Under the pieces are notes generated by a model. It had not been told where the DNA came from and searched no databases. It saw nothing but the letters and a program-made list of their open reading frames with translations. From positions 1-37,360 of the forward strand of contig JAHBWA010000084.1 of the NCBI GenBank assembly GCA_019637195.1: a stretch of DNA of 37,360 nt. The letters are read 5' to 3'. This stretch comes from Labilithrix sp. (GTDB taxonomy: Bacteria > Myxococcota_A > Polyangia > Polyangiales > Polyangiaceae). The translations under genes and the position numbers were made by a program. Positions 23,701-32,431 of the stretch are shown piece after piece; position 1 is the stretch's first letter; every line of letters begins with the position of its first letter.

Positions 23701-26530
23701 GGATCCAGCGGAGCACCTCGTCGAGGTCGCCCTTGCGGCGGCCGACGCGCTCGGCGAGGAAGCCGCCGATCCCGAGCTCGGGCGCGGCGCGGTGCACGCG
23801 CTCGAGCACGGCGGCCTGGGCGTCGTCGTCCAGCGTGCTCCGCGCCATCCCCTCGAGTCTGAGCACGGCGGACGCGACGCCGTCCGGCATCTCGTCGGCC
23901 AAGCGGAGCAGCTCGGCGCCCAGGTCGAGCTCGCCGTCGAGGTCGGCGGCGATGCGCAGGATGCCGTCCGACGTGAAGCTCGCGTCCTTCGCGGCCTCGC
24001 GCCAGGCTTCCTTCGCGCGCTCGCGGTCCTCGGCGCGCTCCGCGACGAGCGCCGCCGCGACGTGGCGCTGGGCGACGCCGGCCGCGGCGTCGCTCGCGGG
24101 CAGGCTCGAGAGCGCCTCGCTGAGCTCACCCCAGCGCTTGCCCCGGACGGCGGCCTCGATCGCGACGCCGCCCGCGGCCGCGGGGCGGGGCGCGGGGATG
24201 CCGGCGAGCGCGGCGTCGAGCGCTTCGCCCCGCGCGTTCCCGGCCAGGACGCGTCCCAGCGTCGCGAGCGCGCGCGCCTCGGGCGTGCCGGCCGTGCGCG
24301 TCGCCCGCGCCGCAGCGGCGTCGCCGTCCTCGCCCTCCGCGGACGGGACCGGCGCGAGCGCGGAGAGCGCGTCGGCGAGCGGTGCCAGCGCGTCGTCGTT
24401 CGCGAGCTCGTCGAGGATGGCCGCGTCGACGACGGCGTCGCCGCCCTTCGCGCTCGCGAGGACGCCGAGGAGCGCGCGCTCGGCGGGCTCGAACGCCGAC
24501 GCGTCGGAGAGCGCCGCGGTCACGAGCTCGGGATCGCCCAGCTCGATGCCGCGCGCCGCGAGCTGGCGGCGCGCCAGCGGCTCGTCGTCGAGCGCGAGCG
24601 TCTTCAGCGCGCGCGCCGCGGCGCGCCGTGACGCGATGTGCGTCGCCCCGAGCGCCGCGGAGAGCCAGAGGGCGCCCTTCGACAGCTCGGAGAGGGTCGC
24701 GATCTCGCCCGCCGACTGCGCGGCGGCGACGACGTCGCCGGCGGCGAGGGCCCGGCGCGCGTGGCGCAGGCCGTCGTTGATCGGCATGTCGTGGACCTCG
24801 GCGCCGGCGCGCTCGACGCCGCGGAGCCTGAGCGCCGTCGCGATGGCCTTGTCGAGGGAGACGAGCTCGGAGTTGTCCGCGACGCGGAGCGCGCCGCTCG
24901 TGTGGTCGTCCTGGGCGAGGGCGAGCGCCGCCCGCGCGATGGGCGCGCGCGTGTCGGCGGGATCGAGCTTGCAGGCGCTGTCCCAACGCTCGACGGCGGC
25001 GTCTCCGCGGTCGTCGATGCGCAGCACGTCCGCCGCGAGGAGGGCGGCGTGGGCGCGAGCGGACGACGTGGGCGACCGAGCCGCCTCCGCGTCGAGGGCG
25101 TCGGCGAGCGCGTCCGGATCGGCGGGCATGAGCTGCCTCGCCTGGCGCCAGGCGAGCGGCAGCTGCGGGGCGAGGTCGCGCGCCTCGGCGGCGAAATCGA
25201 ACGCGCGCTCGCGGTCGCCCACCAGCGCGGCGAGCTCGCTCAGCGCGAGCAAGGCGCGAGCGCGCGCGGTGTCGTCGACGGTGGCGCGGGCCTCCTCCTC
25301 GAGCCAGGCGATCCGGGTGGCGAAGGCCGCCGCCTTCGCCTCGTCGAGCCAGCGCGAGACCGGACGCTCGTCACCCGCCGCGAACGGCGCCTGGGCGCCG
25401 TGCGCCTTCGCCGGCGCGCTCGACGGAGCCGCCGGTGGCGCGTTCGACGGGCGGCCCATCGTCGGCATCTCGTCGTCGGCGGGGAGACGCGTGGCGGTGT
25501 CGGCGTCGGAGAGCGAGCCGCGATCGCGCACCATCGTGGCGTTCTCGTCGTCGCTCTCGCTCTCGCGCAGCTTCGCCTCGATGTCTCGTGTCGAGACCGT
25601 CGGCGCGTCACCGATGCTCTCGCGCGCCGGGATCCGCGCGGCGGGTCGCTCCGCCGTCTCGTCCTCGGGGAAGTCGTCGAGCGCGATCGCGCCGAGCCCG
25701 TCGTCCCGATCAGGCTCGTCGGCCGGGGCGAGCGGCGGCAGCGGAGGCGGCCCTGCGGCTCGGGTCGAGACCGGCTCGGCCATCTCGAACGGGCTCGCCT
25801 TCACGAGCGTCGCCTCGCTCTCGCGGTCCTCGAACGGCGACGCTTGCACGTGACGAGGGGCGCTCGCGGGATCGCTCCACGGCGCGGCGACCCGCGTGGT
25901 CTCCGACGGCGCGCGCGGGGCGGGCAGCTTCGGACGCGACGGCGTCTCGGCGCCCGGGCCCCCGCGATCGGGGCGCGGGAGCGGTCGCGAGAAGAGCTGG
26001 TCGAGGCCGCCGCGCGCCGACGGGGGCGCGGAGGGGCGGGCAGGGGGCGCGGACGTTCGCGGAGGCGGGGGCGAGAGCGACGACGTGCGCGGCGGGGCAC
26101 CCGAGAGCGAGGCTCGCGGCGGCGGTGCGGACAGCGTCGACTTGCCCGCCGGGGCGTCGTCGCGGAGCTCGCGCGGCACGGGCGCGATCAGCGTGCCCTC
26201 GGGAGCCCCGCGCAGCGCGCGATCCGAGGCGACCGGCGGGTCCGCTTCCGCGTTCGCGGCGGGGCGCCCGGCGTCCTCGGTGGGAGGCGGCTCGCTCTTC
26301 GGCGCCGCGGCCGCCTTGGGCGAAGGAGCCGGCGCGCGTACCGCCGCCGCCTCGGGGGACGCCGCGTGCGCGCCTTCGGCGTCGTCGGCTCCGAGCGGCC
26401 CGGCGACGCGGTTCGTGTCCGCGTCGCGCGCGACCTCGGGGACGAACGTGTTCTTCTCCCACTCGTCGAGGGCGCTGTCCCAGTCGAGATCGCCGAGCCC
26501 GGCGAGCGGATCGTTGCGGTCGTCGCTCAT
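20762..26530 (-). CDS. Giant TPR-like helical-repeat protein, second of a pair
   Basis: A 1922-residue protein starting at ATG 26530, which overlaps the stop of the upstream gene (ATGA). Residues about 1-385 are disordered: Pro/Ala-rich (SLSPPPPRTSAPPARPS) with an acidic start and repeated Thr-containing short motifs (EATLVKA, NATMVRD, TATRLPA). From about 390 to 1640 the sequence is almost entirely paired helices of TPR/HEAT type, for example LLALSELAALVGDRERAFDFAAEARDLAP in parts, and LEKRPDHTTALSAMADLCIREGDW. The last about 270 residues form a separate domain (LQILVSPVLDRVALPL, NPPTLLVGEGL, ERARMFVVVRA) that can be aligned with the end of the neighbouring giant. No signal peptide or membrane helix is seen, so it is probably cytoplasmic. 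TPR arrays are protein-interaction scaffolds; the role here is unknown. Confidence 0.85.
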   Translation of the reverse strand: MSDDRNDPLAGLGDLDWDSALDEWEKNTFVPEVARDADTNRVAGPLGADDAEGAHAASPEAAAVRAPAPSPKAAAAPKSEPPPTEDAGRPAANAEADPPVASDRALRGAPEGTLIAPVPRELRDDAPAGKSTLSAPPPRASLSGAPPRTSSLSPPPPRTSAPPARPSAPPSARGGLDQLFSRPLPRPDRGGPGAETPSRPKLPAPRAPSETTRVAAPWSDPASAPRHVQASPFEDRESEATLVKASPFEMAEPVSTRAAGPPPLPPLAPADEPDRDDGLGAIALDDFPEDETAERPAARIPARESIGDAPTVSTRDIEAKLRESESDDENATMVRDRGSLSDADTATRLPADDEMPTMGRPSNAPPAAPSSAPAKAHGAQAPFAAGDERPVSRWLDEAKAAAFATRIAWLEEEARATVDDTARARALLALSELAALVGDRERAFDFAAEARDLAPQLPLAWRQARQLMPADPDALADALDAEAARSPTSSARAHAALLAADVLRIDDRGDAAVERWDSACKLDPADTRAPIARAALALAQDDHTSGALRVADNSELVSLDKAIATALRLRGVERAGAEVHDMPINDGLRHARRALAAGDVVAAAQSAGEIATLSELSKGALWLSAALGATHIASRRAAARALKTLALDDEPLARRQLAARGIELGDPELVTAALSDASAFEPAERALLGVLASAKGGDAVVDAAILDELANDDALAPLADALSALAPVPSAEGEDGDAAAARATRTAGTPEARALATLGRVLAGNARGEALDAALAGIPAPRPAAAGGVAIEAAVRGKRWGELSEALSSLPASDAAAGVAQRHVAAALVAERAEDRERAKEAWREAAKDASFTSDGILRIAADLDGELDLGAELLRLADEMPDGVASAVLRLEGMARSTLDDDAQAAVLERVHRAAPELGIGGFLAERVGRRKGDLDEVLRWIHERRAYATDPLETALDAVREALLIADRDPELASTRLEEAHRARPDDVALRELHERLAPEPPADRGAWREKRAEAATGPGAALLWLEAALEHDRAGDAARTLAAARRAADAGDHGLSTPIVERAELATGDVTRQAEALMELTKAGGDEPLRREALERLAHLDEVGKSDAAATLLWHRSILEESPRHKPSLRWLEHALISEGRDDELGPVFEQIAIALDGTAGGESTGHAQHAARLRVRDAQVNATADDPASAWEHTHDMARLAATQPEASLWALRALSAHARARKDDAALLEVTLALLERTHRPAERASLLLRASEAAARLGRDEDARAHLEQAANEDPGDVVTWGFLAELRERAGEARQAAEACESLARTSVVREHQLLAWHDAAKIWLDEVDDAERAMSALEAAAEIDATYADVFPRLSALYADKNLDAELARLLEKRLDVVEDDDERVALEVELSRAFADMGELPKAKVCLESALEKRPDHTTALSAMADLCIREGDWSGAEQAYVRLARLLSDVAEQRAIYERLGEIYSVHAPNLSRAEIALKEVLKRSPGDMGVLTRLVDVYKRQGDVQKAVETQQEIVAAEADPDARLACLVELAKIHESVGRDPRRSEQVLDSARKEFPTSVVALRAMAEFYARQRQMPAMQILLDRAAGDARRAFAQGRFVPSLFQVLHAAFELRGKRDAARVVAATLAAVEGEPSDLMGADARAVDPRLDDVLTPDVINPALRALLFHAGDALDAVAPVDLRLLKATPLQPGTPIGATVGSVATVVGLGALQILVSPVLDRVALPLATNPPTLLVGEGLAKTKNERARMFVVVRAMKMILVRASALLRGQPQEVSGLVAGLFNAFNPSHMPQGIDAKRVTDLARRIGPALPRNLDPTVGVIALEAAGMLGAQWANLGPAAHAWANRVALLAIGDPNAALDAIAWSLNEDAAPTGSEERAAWIARHAEARELMTFSVTDAYAEARARLGLDR

Positions 26531-29500
26531 CCCTGACCCTCGAGACCCAGCGAGCGACGAAGCTCGAAGTACGGGCGTGAAAGTACGAAGCGAAAGAGCT
26601 CGTGGGCGCGGAGATCGTCGCGCGCGACCGCGCCGAGGCGCTCGACCGGCTCGCCGAAGACGTCCGCGAGCACGACGGCGACGTCGCCCGACGCGAGCGC
26701 CGCGCACCGCGCCTGCGAGATGCGCGCGCGCGCGGCCCACTGCCGAGCGTCGGGAGAGGCGGCGACGTAGGCCCGGCAGATCGGCTCGATCGCCGCCTTG
26801 GTCTTGCGGGAGATGGCCTTGCCGATGTGCCGCTCGACCTCGGCGAGCACGGCGAACGGCGGCGCGTCCACGCGGACCTTGGCGAGGTTGCAGGCGGCGA
26901 CGACGACGGCCGCGACCGTCGCGTCGTCGCGCCAACGCGTGATCGTGGTCCCGCGCGCGATCGAGACCAGCTCGCGCACGACGCGGGCGCGCGTGGTCGG
27001 CGACAGCGGCGCGTTCACCCCCGACCCGACGACGATCGCAGGGGGATCGCCCGCGACGCCCTGGACGCCGCCTGGATCCTTGCCGCCGACGTAGAGGTCG
27101 AACTGCGTGATGCCGAAGGCCGCCGCCCACTGCGCGATCTCGGCGCGGAGCGCGATCCCGGCCTTCGGGTCCACGCGGTCCTTCTTCGTGACGCCGAGGC
27201 TCTCGCGCGTCGGGCCGAGCGCCTCGCCGAGCGTCGGCCCGAGCGCGATGAAGAGATCGGCGATCGGCCCGTCGTCTCCCGGGGCGAGGACCTGTCGGAG
27301 CATCGGCTCGCTCAGCGCGACCTGCGGGGTCCGCGGCTTCTTGCTCGAGTAGAGCGCGATCATCTGCTCGCTCGATCCGTCCGGCCCGCCGAGCGCGACG
27401 GCGCACGAGAGCGCGGCCTGCTCCAGCGCGTTGTCCGCGAGCGCGTGCGCGACGTGCGCGAGGCGCCGCTGCGCGTCGAGGTTGCTCGGCAGCTCGTGCA
27501 GCGACATGAGGAGCGCGTCGCGGGAGCGCTCGAGGAGGGGGCGCCGCTCGCGGAGCGAGGGATCGAGGCCTACGACGAGATCGATCGCCTCGCCGTCGGT
27601 GGGCGCCTCGTCGAGCAGCTTCGTCGCCGCGCCGATCGCGGAGGTCGGGGACATCATGCGATCTCGGTGGATCGCCATCGCGAGCCGCGCGGCCTCGATG
27701 CGGCCCGCGCGCTCGGGGCGCTCGTGCATCAGCTCGGCGAGGATCGTCGTGGCCTCGACCCACGCGCCGGTCCGCGCCGCCGCGCGGGCGAGGCGCTCGC
27801 GGACGGGGAGGGTGGTGAGCCGCGCGTGGTGGAGCGCGACGAGGACCTCGAGCGCGAGGTCGTGGCGCCCGAGCTTGTTCTCGTAGAGGTCCACGGCGGC
27901 GACGCCCGCGGTGACGCGGTTCTTCGGCGGCGCCGCCTCGACGCGCGCGAGCCGCGCGAGCTTCTCCGCGGCCTCCTCGAACATGCCGCGCCGAATGAAG
28001 ATCTCGCCCGTCAGCGCGAGCGCCCCGACGTGGTTGTCGTCGAAGGTCGTGACGTGCTCGAGCGCCTCGAGCGCGCCCTCGGGATCGCCCTTCTCGCGGA
28101 GGACGCGCGCCTGCTCCCAGTAGAGCTTCGCGATCTCCGGCGCGTCGTCGATGACCTCGAGGCGTCGCTCGACGAGCGCGAGCAGCTTGTCGTGGTCCTT
28201 TCGCTCGCGCACGCGGCGAAACAGGCGATCGAACGCGACGGGGCGCGCGGCGTCGCGCGCGAAGCTCGCGTCGAGCGCGCTCTCGGCCCGCGCCTCGAAG
28301 GCGGTGCCGAGCCGGAGCCACGCGAGCGCCGCCTGCTCCCAGAACGCCGCGCCGCGCCCGTCGTCGTCGCACCGCGCGCCGAGCTGCTCGCACGCCACCG
28401 CGTACGCTTCGTTGTCGCCGAGCTCCTCGGCGCACGTGCGCATGCCCTCCCATGTGTGGAGGTCGTCGGGCCGGGTGGCCGTGACGGCGCGGAAGACGTC
28501 GAGCGCCGCGGCGGCGTCGCCCGCGGCGAGCGCCGACCAAGCCGCGAGCCCCATCGCGTCGCTCTCCGTGTCTTCGCCGAGCGTGCCGTCGAGCTCGGAG
28601 AGCGTCGAGGCGCGGCGCCTCGGATCGCAGCCGGGAGGCGAGAGCTCGAGGTTCGCGAGGCGCGCCGCGTGCGACGTCCCCGGCACGAGCGCGTGCGCGT
28701 CCTCGGGGGCGAGCGCCCAGGCGAGCAGCGTCGCGCTCGCGTGGAGCGCTTCGCGCGCTTCGTCCGAGGCGAGCTCGGCGAGCGCGCGCCGCGCGGGGAT
28801 CTCCTTTCGCGGATCGCCGCTCGCCATGGCGCTCGCGAGCCACTCGACGGCGGCCGCTTCGCCGCCACCCGCGTCGAGCCACGCCTTCGCGGCTGCGGCG
28901 ATGGCGTCGGCGTCGGCGTCGGCGTCCTCGCGCGCGATGCGGAGGCGCTCCGCGGCGGCCGCGGCCTTCGCGTGCTCGCTCTTGGCTGCGACGGCGTCGA
29001 GGGCGGCGACGAGCGCCTCGGGATCGGCGGCTCCCTGCGGCCACGCGAGCCGGGCGAGCGCACCGGCGAGGCGAAGACTGTCGCTCGACGCGATGTCGAG
29101 CGCCGCGAGCGCCGACGCGGCGTCGTCGGGATCGCCTTGGGACGCCTCGAGCGCGAAGCGCTCCAGCGCCACGCCGGCGTCGCTGCGCGCGACGTCGAGC
29201 GCGCGGCGACGGCCGTCGACCGTGTCGACGTCGATCCCTCGCGTCGCCCAGGCGATGGCCTGGCGCGCGGCGTCCGGCGCGGTCTCCGCGGCGGCGTCGA
29301 GGCGAGCGATCGCCGTCGCGCGCTCGCCGAGGCGCCAGCTCTCGAGGCCCGCCTCGAGGTAGCGCGCGGCGGCGCGCTCACCGTCGTCGCCGACGGTCGC
29401 GGCCGCCTCGGCGGCCGCGCTCGCGAGGCGCGCCGCGGCGGAGCGATCGCCGGCGAGCCGCAGCAGATCGCCGAGGTACGCGGTGACGAGCGGATCGGTC

Positions 29501-32115
29501 GCGTCGTCCTTCGCGAGGGTCTCGAGGTGGGCGATCGCGGCGGTCTCGTCGCCGGCTGCGCGGGCGCGGAGCGCGCACACGACGCCGAGGCTCCGGCGGA
29601 GCGACGCGTCTTCGACGCCCGCGGCGAGCTCCTCGAGCGCGGTGCGCGCGCGCGCAGGATCGACGTCCGGGGAGGCGAGTCCGTCGAGCACGCGCCCCAG
29701 CCACGCGCCCTCCGGCAGCTCGCGGAGCGCCGCGGTCGCCTTGGCGGCGCCGGAGTCGTCGCCCTGAGCGAGGCGGATGCGCGCGAGCTCGATCCAGAGG
29801 AGCGGCAGCTGCGCAGCGGAGTCCTCTGCGCCGCCGCCCGGGTCGCCGCTCGCGCTATTCGCGCCGGCGCTCGCGTGCTCGACGAGCGCGCGCGTCGCGT
29901 CTTCGTACCACGTGTGATCCGAGCGGAGGCTCGCGAGCGTGCGCCCGAGCCGCGCGATGGTCTCCTTCGGCACCCCGCAGGCGGCGGCTTGGCCGAGCGC
30001 CTCCCGCGCGCGCGCCGCGCTGTCGGCGCGCGTCGCCCAGACGTACGCGGCGAGGAGGAGCGCGCGGCCCTGCGCCTCCCCGGTGGTGCAGTGACGGGAG
30101 AGCTCCTCGAGCTCGGCCGCGAAGCGCGCGCCGTCGCCGCTACCCTCGAGGATGTCGATCTTGAGCGCGCGCGCCGGCGAGGACGCGGGATCGCGTTCGG
30201 TCGCGCGCGTGAGCGCCTCGAGCGCGCGCGGGACGTCGCCCTCGCTCGCGGCGTGCTCGGCGATCCGCATGGACAGCGACGCCGCGACGCCGCCGTCGGT
30301 CTCGCCCACGCTGCGCCGCTCCGCGAGCTCGGCCGCGAGCGCGGTGTCGCCCGCGAGCTCCGCGAGTCGGAGGCGGGCGGTGAGCGCGATGCGCTCGACG
30401 GTCGACGCCGCGTCGCGCGCCCTCTCGCCGTTCGCGGTCGGCTCGTCGCGCGATGCGTCCTTCGCCGCCGCGTCGGCGAGGACGGCGAGCGCGCGGTCGA
30501 GCAGCTGCGAGGCCCGGCCGAGCTCGCTCGCGACGCGCCGTGCGTCGGCGGCGCGGAAGAGCAGGTCGACGACGTGCTCGACGCGGCGGCAGTATCGCGG
30601 GACGCCGCGCGCGTCGCCCGCGTCGGCGTCGTTCATCGCGGCGAGGATCATGTCCGCGCGCGCCTCGAGCGCCTCGGCGAGCGCGCGGCTCCGCGCTCGC
30701 GCGTCGTCCGAGCCCGGCAGCCCCGGATCCGCCACGACGATCCGCTCGGCCGTCGCGGCTGCCTCGAAGCCCGCGCTCCCGCCCTCGTCGCGCGCGCGGA
30801 CGAGGATCTCGAGCGCCCGGTCCACGTCGCCGCTGCTCGCGGCGAGCCGAGCGACGTCGACGAGCAAGAGCCCGCGCCAGGTCGGATCGTCGGTGAGCTC
30901 GGCGCGCCCGGCGAGGGCCTCCTCGCGCTGGGCGGCGTCGCCGAGCTTCGCCGCGACCATCTCGAGCGCGAGCCACGCGGGCCCGAGGTCGGCGGCGATC
31001 GCCCCGGTCTCCGTGGCTTCGCGCGCCAGACCGCGCGCGCCTTCGAGGTCGTTCTGGACGCCCTCGACGAAGAGCGCGCGCTGCGTGAGCGCGCGCGCGC
31101 GCTCTTCGGGCGTCGCCGCCGACGCGACGAGCCCTTCGATGAGCTTGCCGAGGTTGGAGAGCGAGCGCCGTCGTTCGAGCAGCCGGACGAGGCCCTCGAG
31201 CGGCTCGCGGAAGCTGGTGTCGGCGTTGTACGCGGCCAGGTAGTCGCGCGCGGCGCCAGGCTCGTCGCCGCCGCGCTCCTGGATCTCGGCCGCTTCGTTG
31301 AGCAGGCGCGCCTTGCGCGCCTTGTCGGTGGTCGCGGCGACCTCGGCGCGCAGGCGGCCGACCGCGGCCGCGACGGCCTCGATGGTCTCGATCGGCGCCG
31401 GCGGGAGCTGGGACGCGCCGCTGCTCGTGAGCGTGGCCGCCGCGCGTGCGTCCGGCGCGTCGAGCGACGTGATCGTCGGGGCGCCGTGCTGCCCTCCCTC
31501 CGTGGCTGCGTCGGCCGCGTCGTCGTCCGCGGCGGGCGGGTCGTCGCCGTTCACGGAGGCGTCGCGCCGAGCGCCGAGCAACGGAGGCGGCCGCGGCGGA
31601 TCGGAGGCGTCGCGCCGAGCGCCGAGCAACGGAGGCGGCCGCGGCGGACCGGAGGCGGCGTCCCGCGCGGGCGAGTCGCCGGCGGACGCTCCGTCATCGC
31701 CGTCGCGCGCGTCATCGTCGACGAGCGCGTCGTCATCGACGAGCGCGTCGTCGTCCAGCTCGTCGGTCACGAGCGCGCCGTCCGCGCGTGCTCCGAGCGC
31801 ATCGCCGGCGGCCGCGACGTCGCCGACGGACGCGACGTCGACCGAGACGTCCCCGGCGGAGGCGACATCGCTGACGGACGCGACGTCGATCGAGACGTCC
31901 CCGGCGGAGGCGACGTCGACCGAGACGTCCCCGGCGGACGCGGCGTCGCTGGCGGAGGCGACGTCGGCCGAGACCTCGTCACCGTCGACCGGCGCGAGAT
32001 CGCCGTCGTCGACCGGCACGACCCCGGCGCTCGCGATCTCTTCCCCGGCCGGAGCGACGTCGTCGGGCCGCGGAGACCCGTCATGGTGCTCGGCTTCCTT
32101 CGTGTCTTCCGGCAT
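26527..32115 (-). CDS. Giant TPR-like helical-repeat protein, first of a pair
   Basis: About 1862 residues from ATG 32115; in-frame ATGs at 32133 and 32163 are alternatives, but the latter two lie in or next to a hairpin and no start has a good ribosome-binding site. Residues 1-230 are highly acidic and repetitive: DVASAGDVS-type repeats (about 51-105), DDDALVDDDALVDDDA (121-136) and two copies of a PPRPPPLLGARRDAS unit (157-187). The rest to about 1590 is Ala/Leu/Glu-rich helical repeats of TPR type (EPGAARDYLAAYNADTSFREP; DPEGALEALEHVTTFDDNHVG in parts). The final about 270 residues (FDLYVGGKDPGG, DPPAIVVGSGV, RARVVRELVSIARG) pair with the C-terminal domain of the downstream giant. There is no export signal. 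Coupling by ATGA implies both proteins are made together. The function is unknown. Confidence 0.85.
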   Translation of the reverse strand: MPEDTKEAEHHDGSPRPDDVAPAGEEIASAGVVPVDDGDLAPVDGDEVSADVASASDAASAGDVSVDVASAGDVSIDVASVSDVASAGDVSVDVASVGDVAAAGDALGARADGALVTDELDDDALVDDDALVDDDARDGDDGASAGDSPARDAASGPPRPPPLLGARRDASDPPRPPPLLGARRDASVNGDDPPAADDDAADAATEGGQHGAPTITSLDAPDARAAATLTSSGASQLPPAPIETIEAVAAAVGRLRAEVAATTDKARKARLLNEAAEIQERGGDEPGAARDYLAAYNADTSFREPLEGLVRLLERRRSLSNLGKLIEGLVASAATPEERARALTQRALFVEGVQNDLEGARGLAREATETGAIAADLGPAWLALEMVAAKLGDAAQREEALAGRAELTDDPTWRGLLLVDVARLAASSGDVDRALEILVRARDEGGSAGFEAAATAERIVVADPGLPGSDDARARSRALAEALEARADMILAAMNDADAGDARGVPRYCRRVEHVVDLLFRAADARRVASELGRASQLLDRALAVLADAAAKDASRDEPTANGERARDAASTVERIALTARLRLAELAGDTALAAELAERRSVGETDGGVAASLSMRIAEHAASEGDVPRALEALTRATERDPASSPARALKIDILEGSGDGARFAAELEELSRHCTTGEAQGRALLLAAYVWATRADSAARAREALGQAAACGVPKETIARLGRTLASLRSDHTWYEDATRALVEHASAGANSASGDPGGGAEDSAAQLPLLWIELARIRLAQGDDSGAAKATAALRELPEGAWLGRVLDGLASPDVDPARARTALEELAAGVEDASLRRSLGVVCALRARAAGDETAAIAHLETLAKDDATDPLVTAYLGDLLRLAGDRSAAARLASAAAEAAATVGDDGERAAARYLEAGLESWRLGERATAIARLDAAAETAPDAARQAIAWATRGIDVDTVDGRRRALDVARSDAGVALERFALEASQGDPDDAASALAALDIASSDSLRLAGALARLAWPQGAADPEALVAALDAVAAKSEHAKAAAAAERLRIAREDADADADAIAAAAKAWLDAGGGEAAAVEWLASAMASGDPRKEIPARRALAELASDEAREALHASATLLAWALAPEDAHALVPGTSHAARLANLELSPPGCDPRRRASTLSELDGTLGEDTESDAMGLAAWSALAAGDAAAALDVFRAVTATRPDDLHTWEGMRTCAEELGDNEAYAVACEQLGARCDDDGRGAAFWEQAALAWLRLGTAFEARAESALDASFARDAARPVAFDRLFRRVRERKDHDKLLALVERRLEVIDDAPEIAKLYWEQARVLREKGDPEGALEALEHVTTFDDNHVGALALTGEIFIRRGMFEEAAEKLARLARVEAAPPKNRVTAGVAAVDLYENKLGRHDLALEVLVALHHARLTTLPVRERLARAAARTGAWVEATTILAELMHERPERAGRIEAARLAMAIHRDRMMSPTSAIGAATKLLDEAPTDGEAIDLVVGLDPSLRERRPLLERSRDALLMSLHELPSNLDAQRRLAHVAHALADNALEQAALSCAVALGGPDGSSEQMIALYSSKKPRTPQVALSEPMLRQVLAPGDDGPIADLFIALGPTLGEALGPTRESLGVTKKDRVDPKAGIALRAEIAQWAAAFGITQFDLYVGGKDPGGVQGVAGDPPAIVVGSGVNAPLSPTTRARVVRELVSIARGTTITRWRDDATVAAVVVAACNLAKVRVDAPPFAVLAEVERHIGKAISRKTKAAIEPICRAYVAASPDARQWAARARISQARCAALASGDVAVVLADVFGEPVERLGAVARDDLRAHELFRFVLSRPYFELRRSLGLEGQG
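31555..31650. repeat. 48-bp in-frame tandem duplication
   Basis: Two 48-bp units (31555-31602, 31603-31650) differ at one base and encode a 16-residue Pro/Arg-rich segment twice within the disordered head of the first giant TPR protein. Being a multiple of three, the repeat can change copy number without breaking the frame. Confidence 0.95.
31813..31975. repeat. Degenerate GACGTC-rich coding repeats
   Basis: A 29-30-bp block containing GCGACGTCGACCGAGACGTC recurs about three times with variants in between, encoding the acidic DVASAGDVSVD-type repeats of the first giant TPR protein. Many copies carry the palindrome GACGTC. Confidence 0.8.
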
Positions 32116-32137
32116 TTCGCCGGCGTGGAGCATACCC

Positions 32138-32157
32138 CACACCGCCCGAGCGGTGTG
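32138..32157. promoter_or_regulatory. Hairpin or operator-like inverted repeat at the giant gene's 5' end
   Basis: CACACCGC (32138-32145) and GCGGTGTG (32150-32157) are perfect 8-bp inverted arms with a CCGA centre. They lie between the first possible ATG (32163) and the later ones (32133, 32115). It could be a leader hairpin affecting translation or a protein-binding site; it makes the 32163 start less likely. Confidence 0.45.
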
Positions 32158-32431
32158 CGGCATTCGAGCCCGAACGCGGCGTTTCTTCGGTCGCGCCCGC
32201 GAGCGAGCTCAGCTCGCGCCGAGCGGGGACACGGGCCTCAGAGGCGCCCGTTCGGACGCGGCGCGCGCATGCATGAGCGCGCGGGCGACCGGCCGCTCGC
32301 GCGACGGGTCGAAGACCGCGTCAGCGCCCGCCGCAGCGGCGCTTCCGTGAGCACGCGTTGGCCCGCGCGAGCACGTCGAAAGCGAATGCGCGCCGGAGTG
32401 ACGGCGCCGCGCTGGACCGCGCGAATCGAGC
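32158..32431. other. Intergenic region before the giant TPR operon
   Basis: Together with the leader to 32115 this is a roughly 316-bp stretch without a supported gene. Open frames across it on both strands are extensions or antisense of neighbours, with no plausible protein. It should contain the promoter of the giant TPR pair; I found no clear -35/-10 pair. A short inverted repeat GCGAGC / GCTCGC lies near 32200-32217. Confidence 0.4.
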
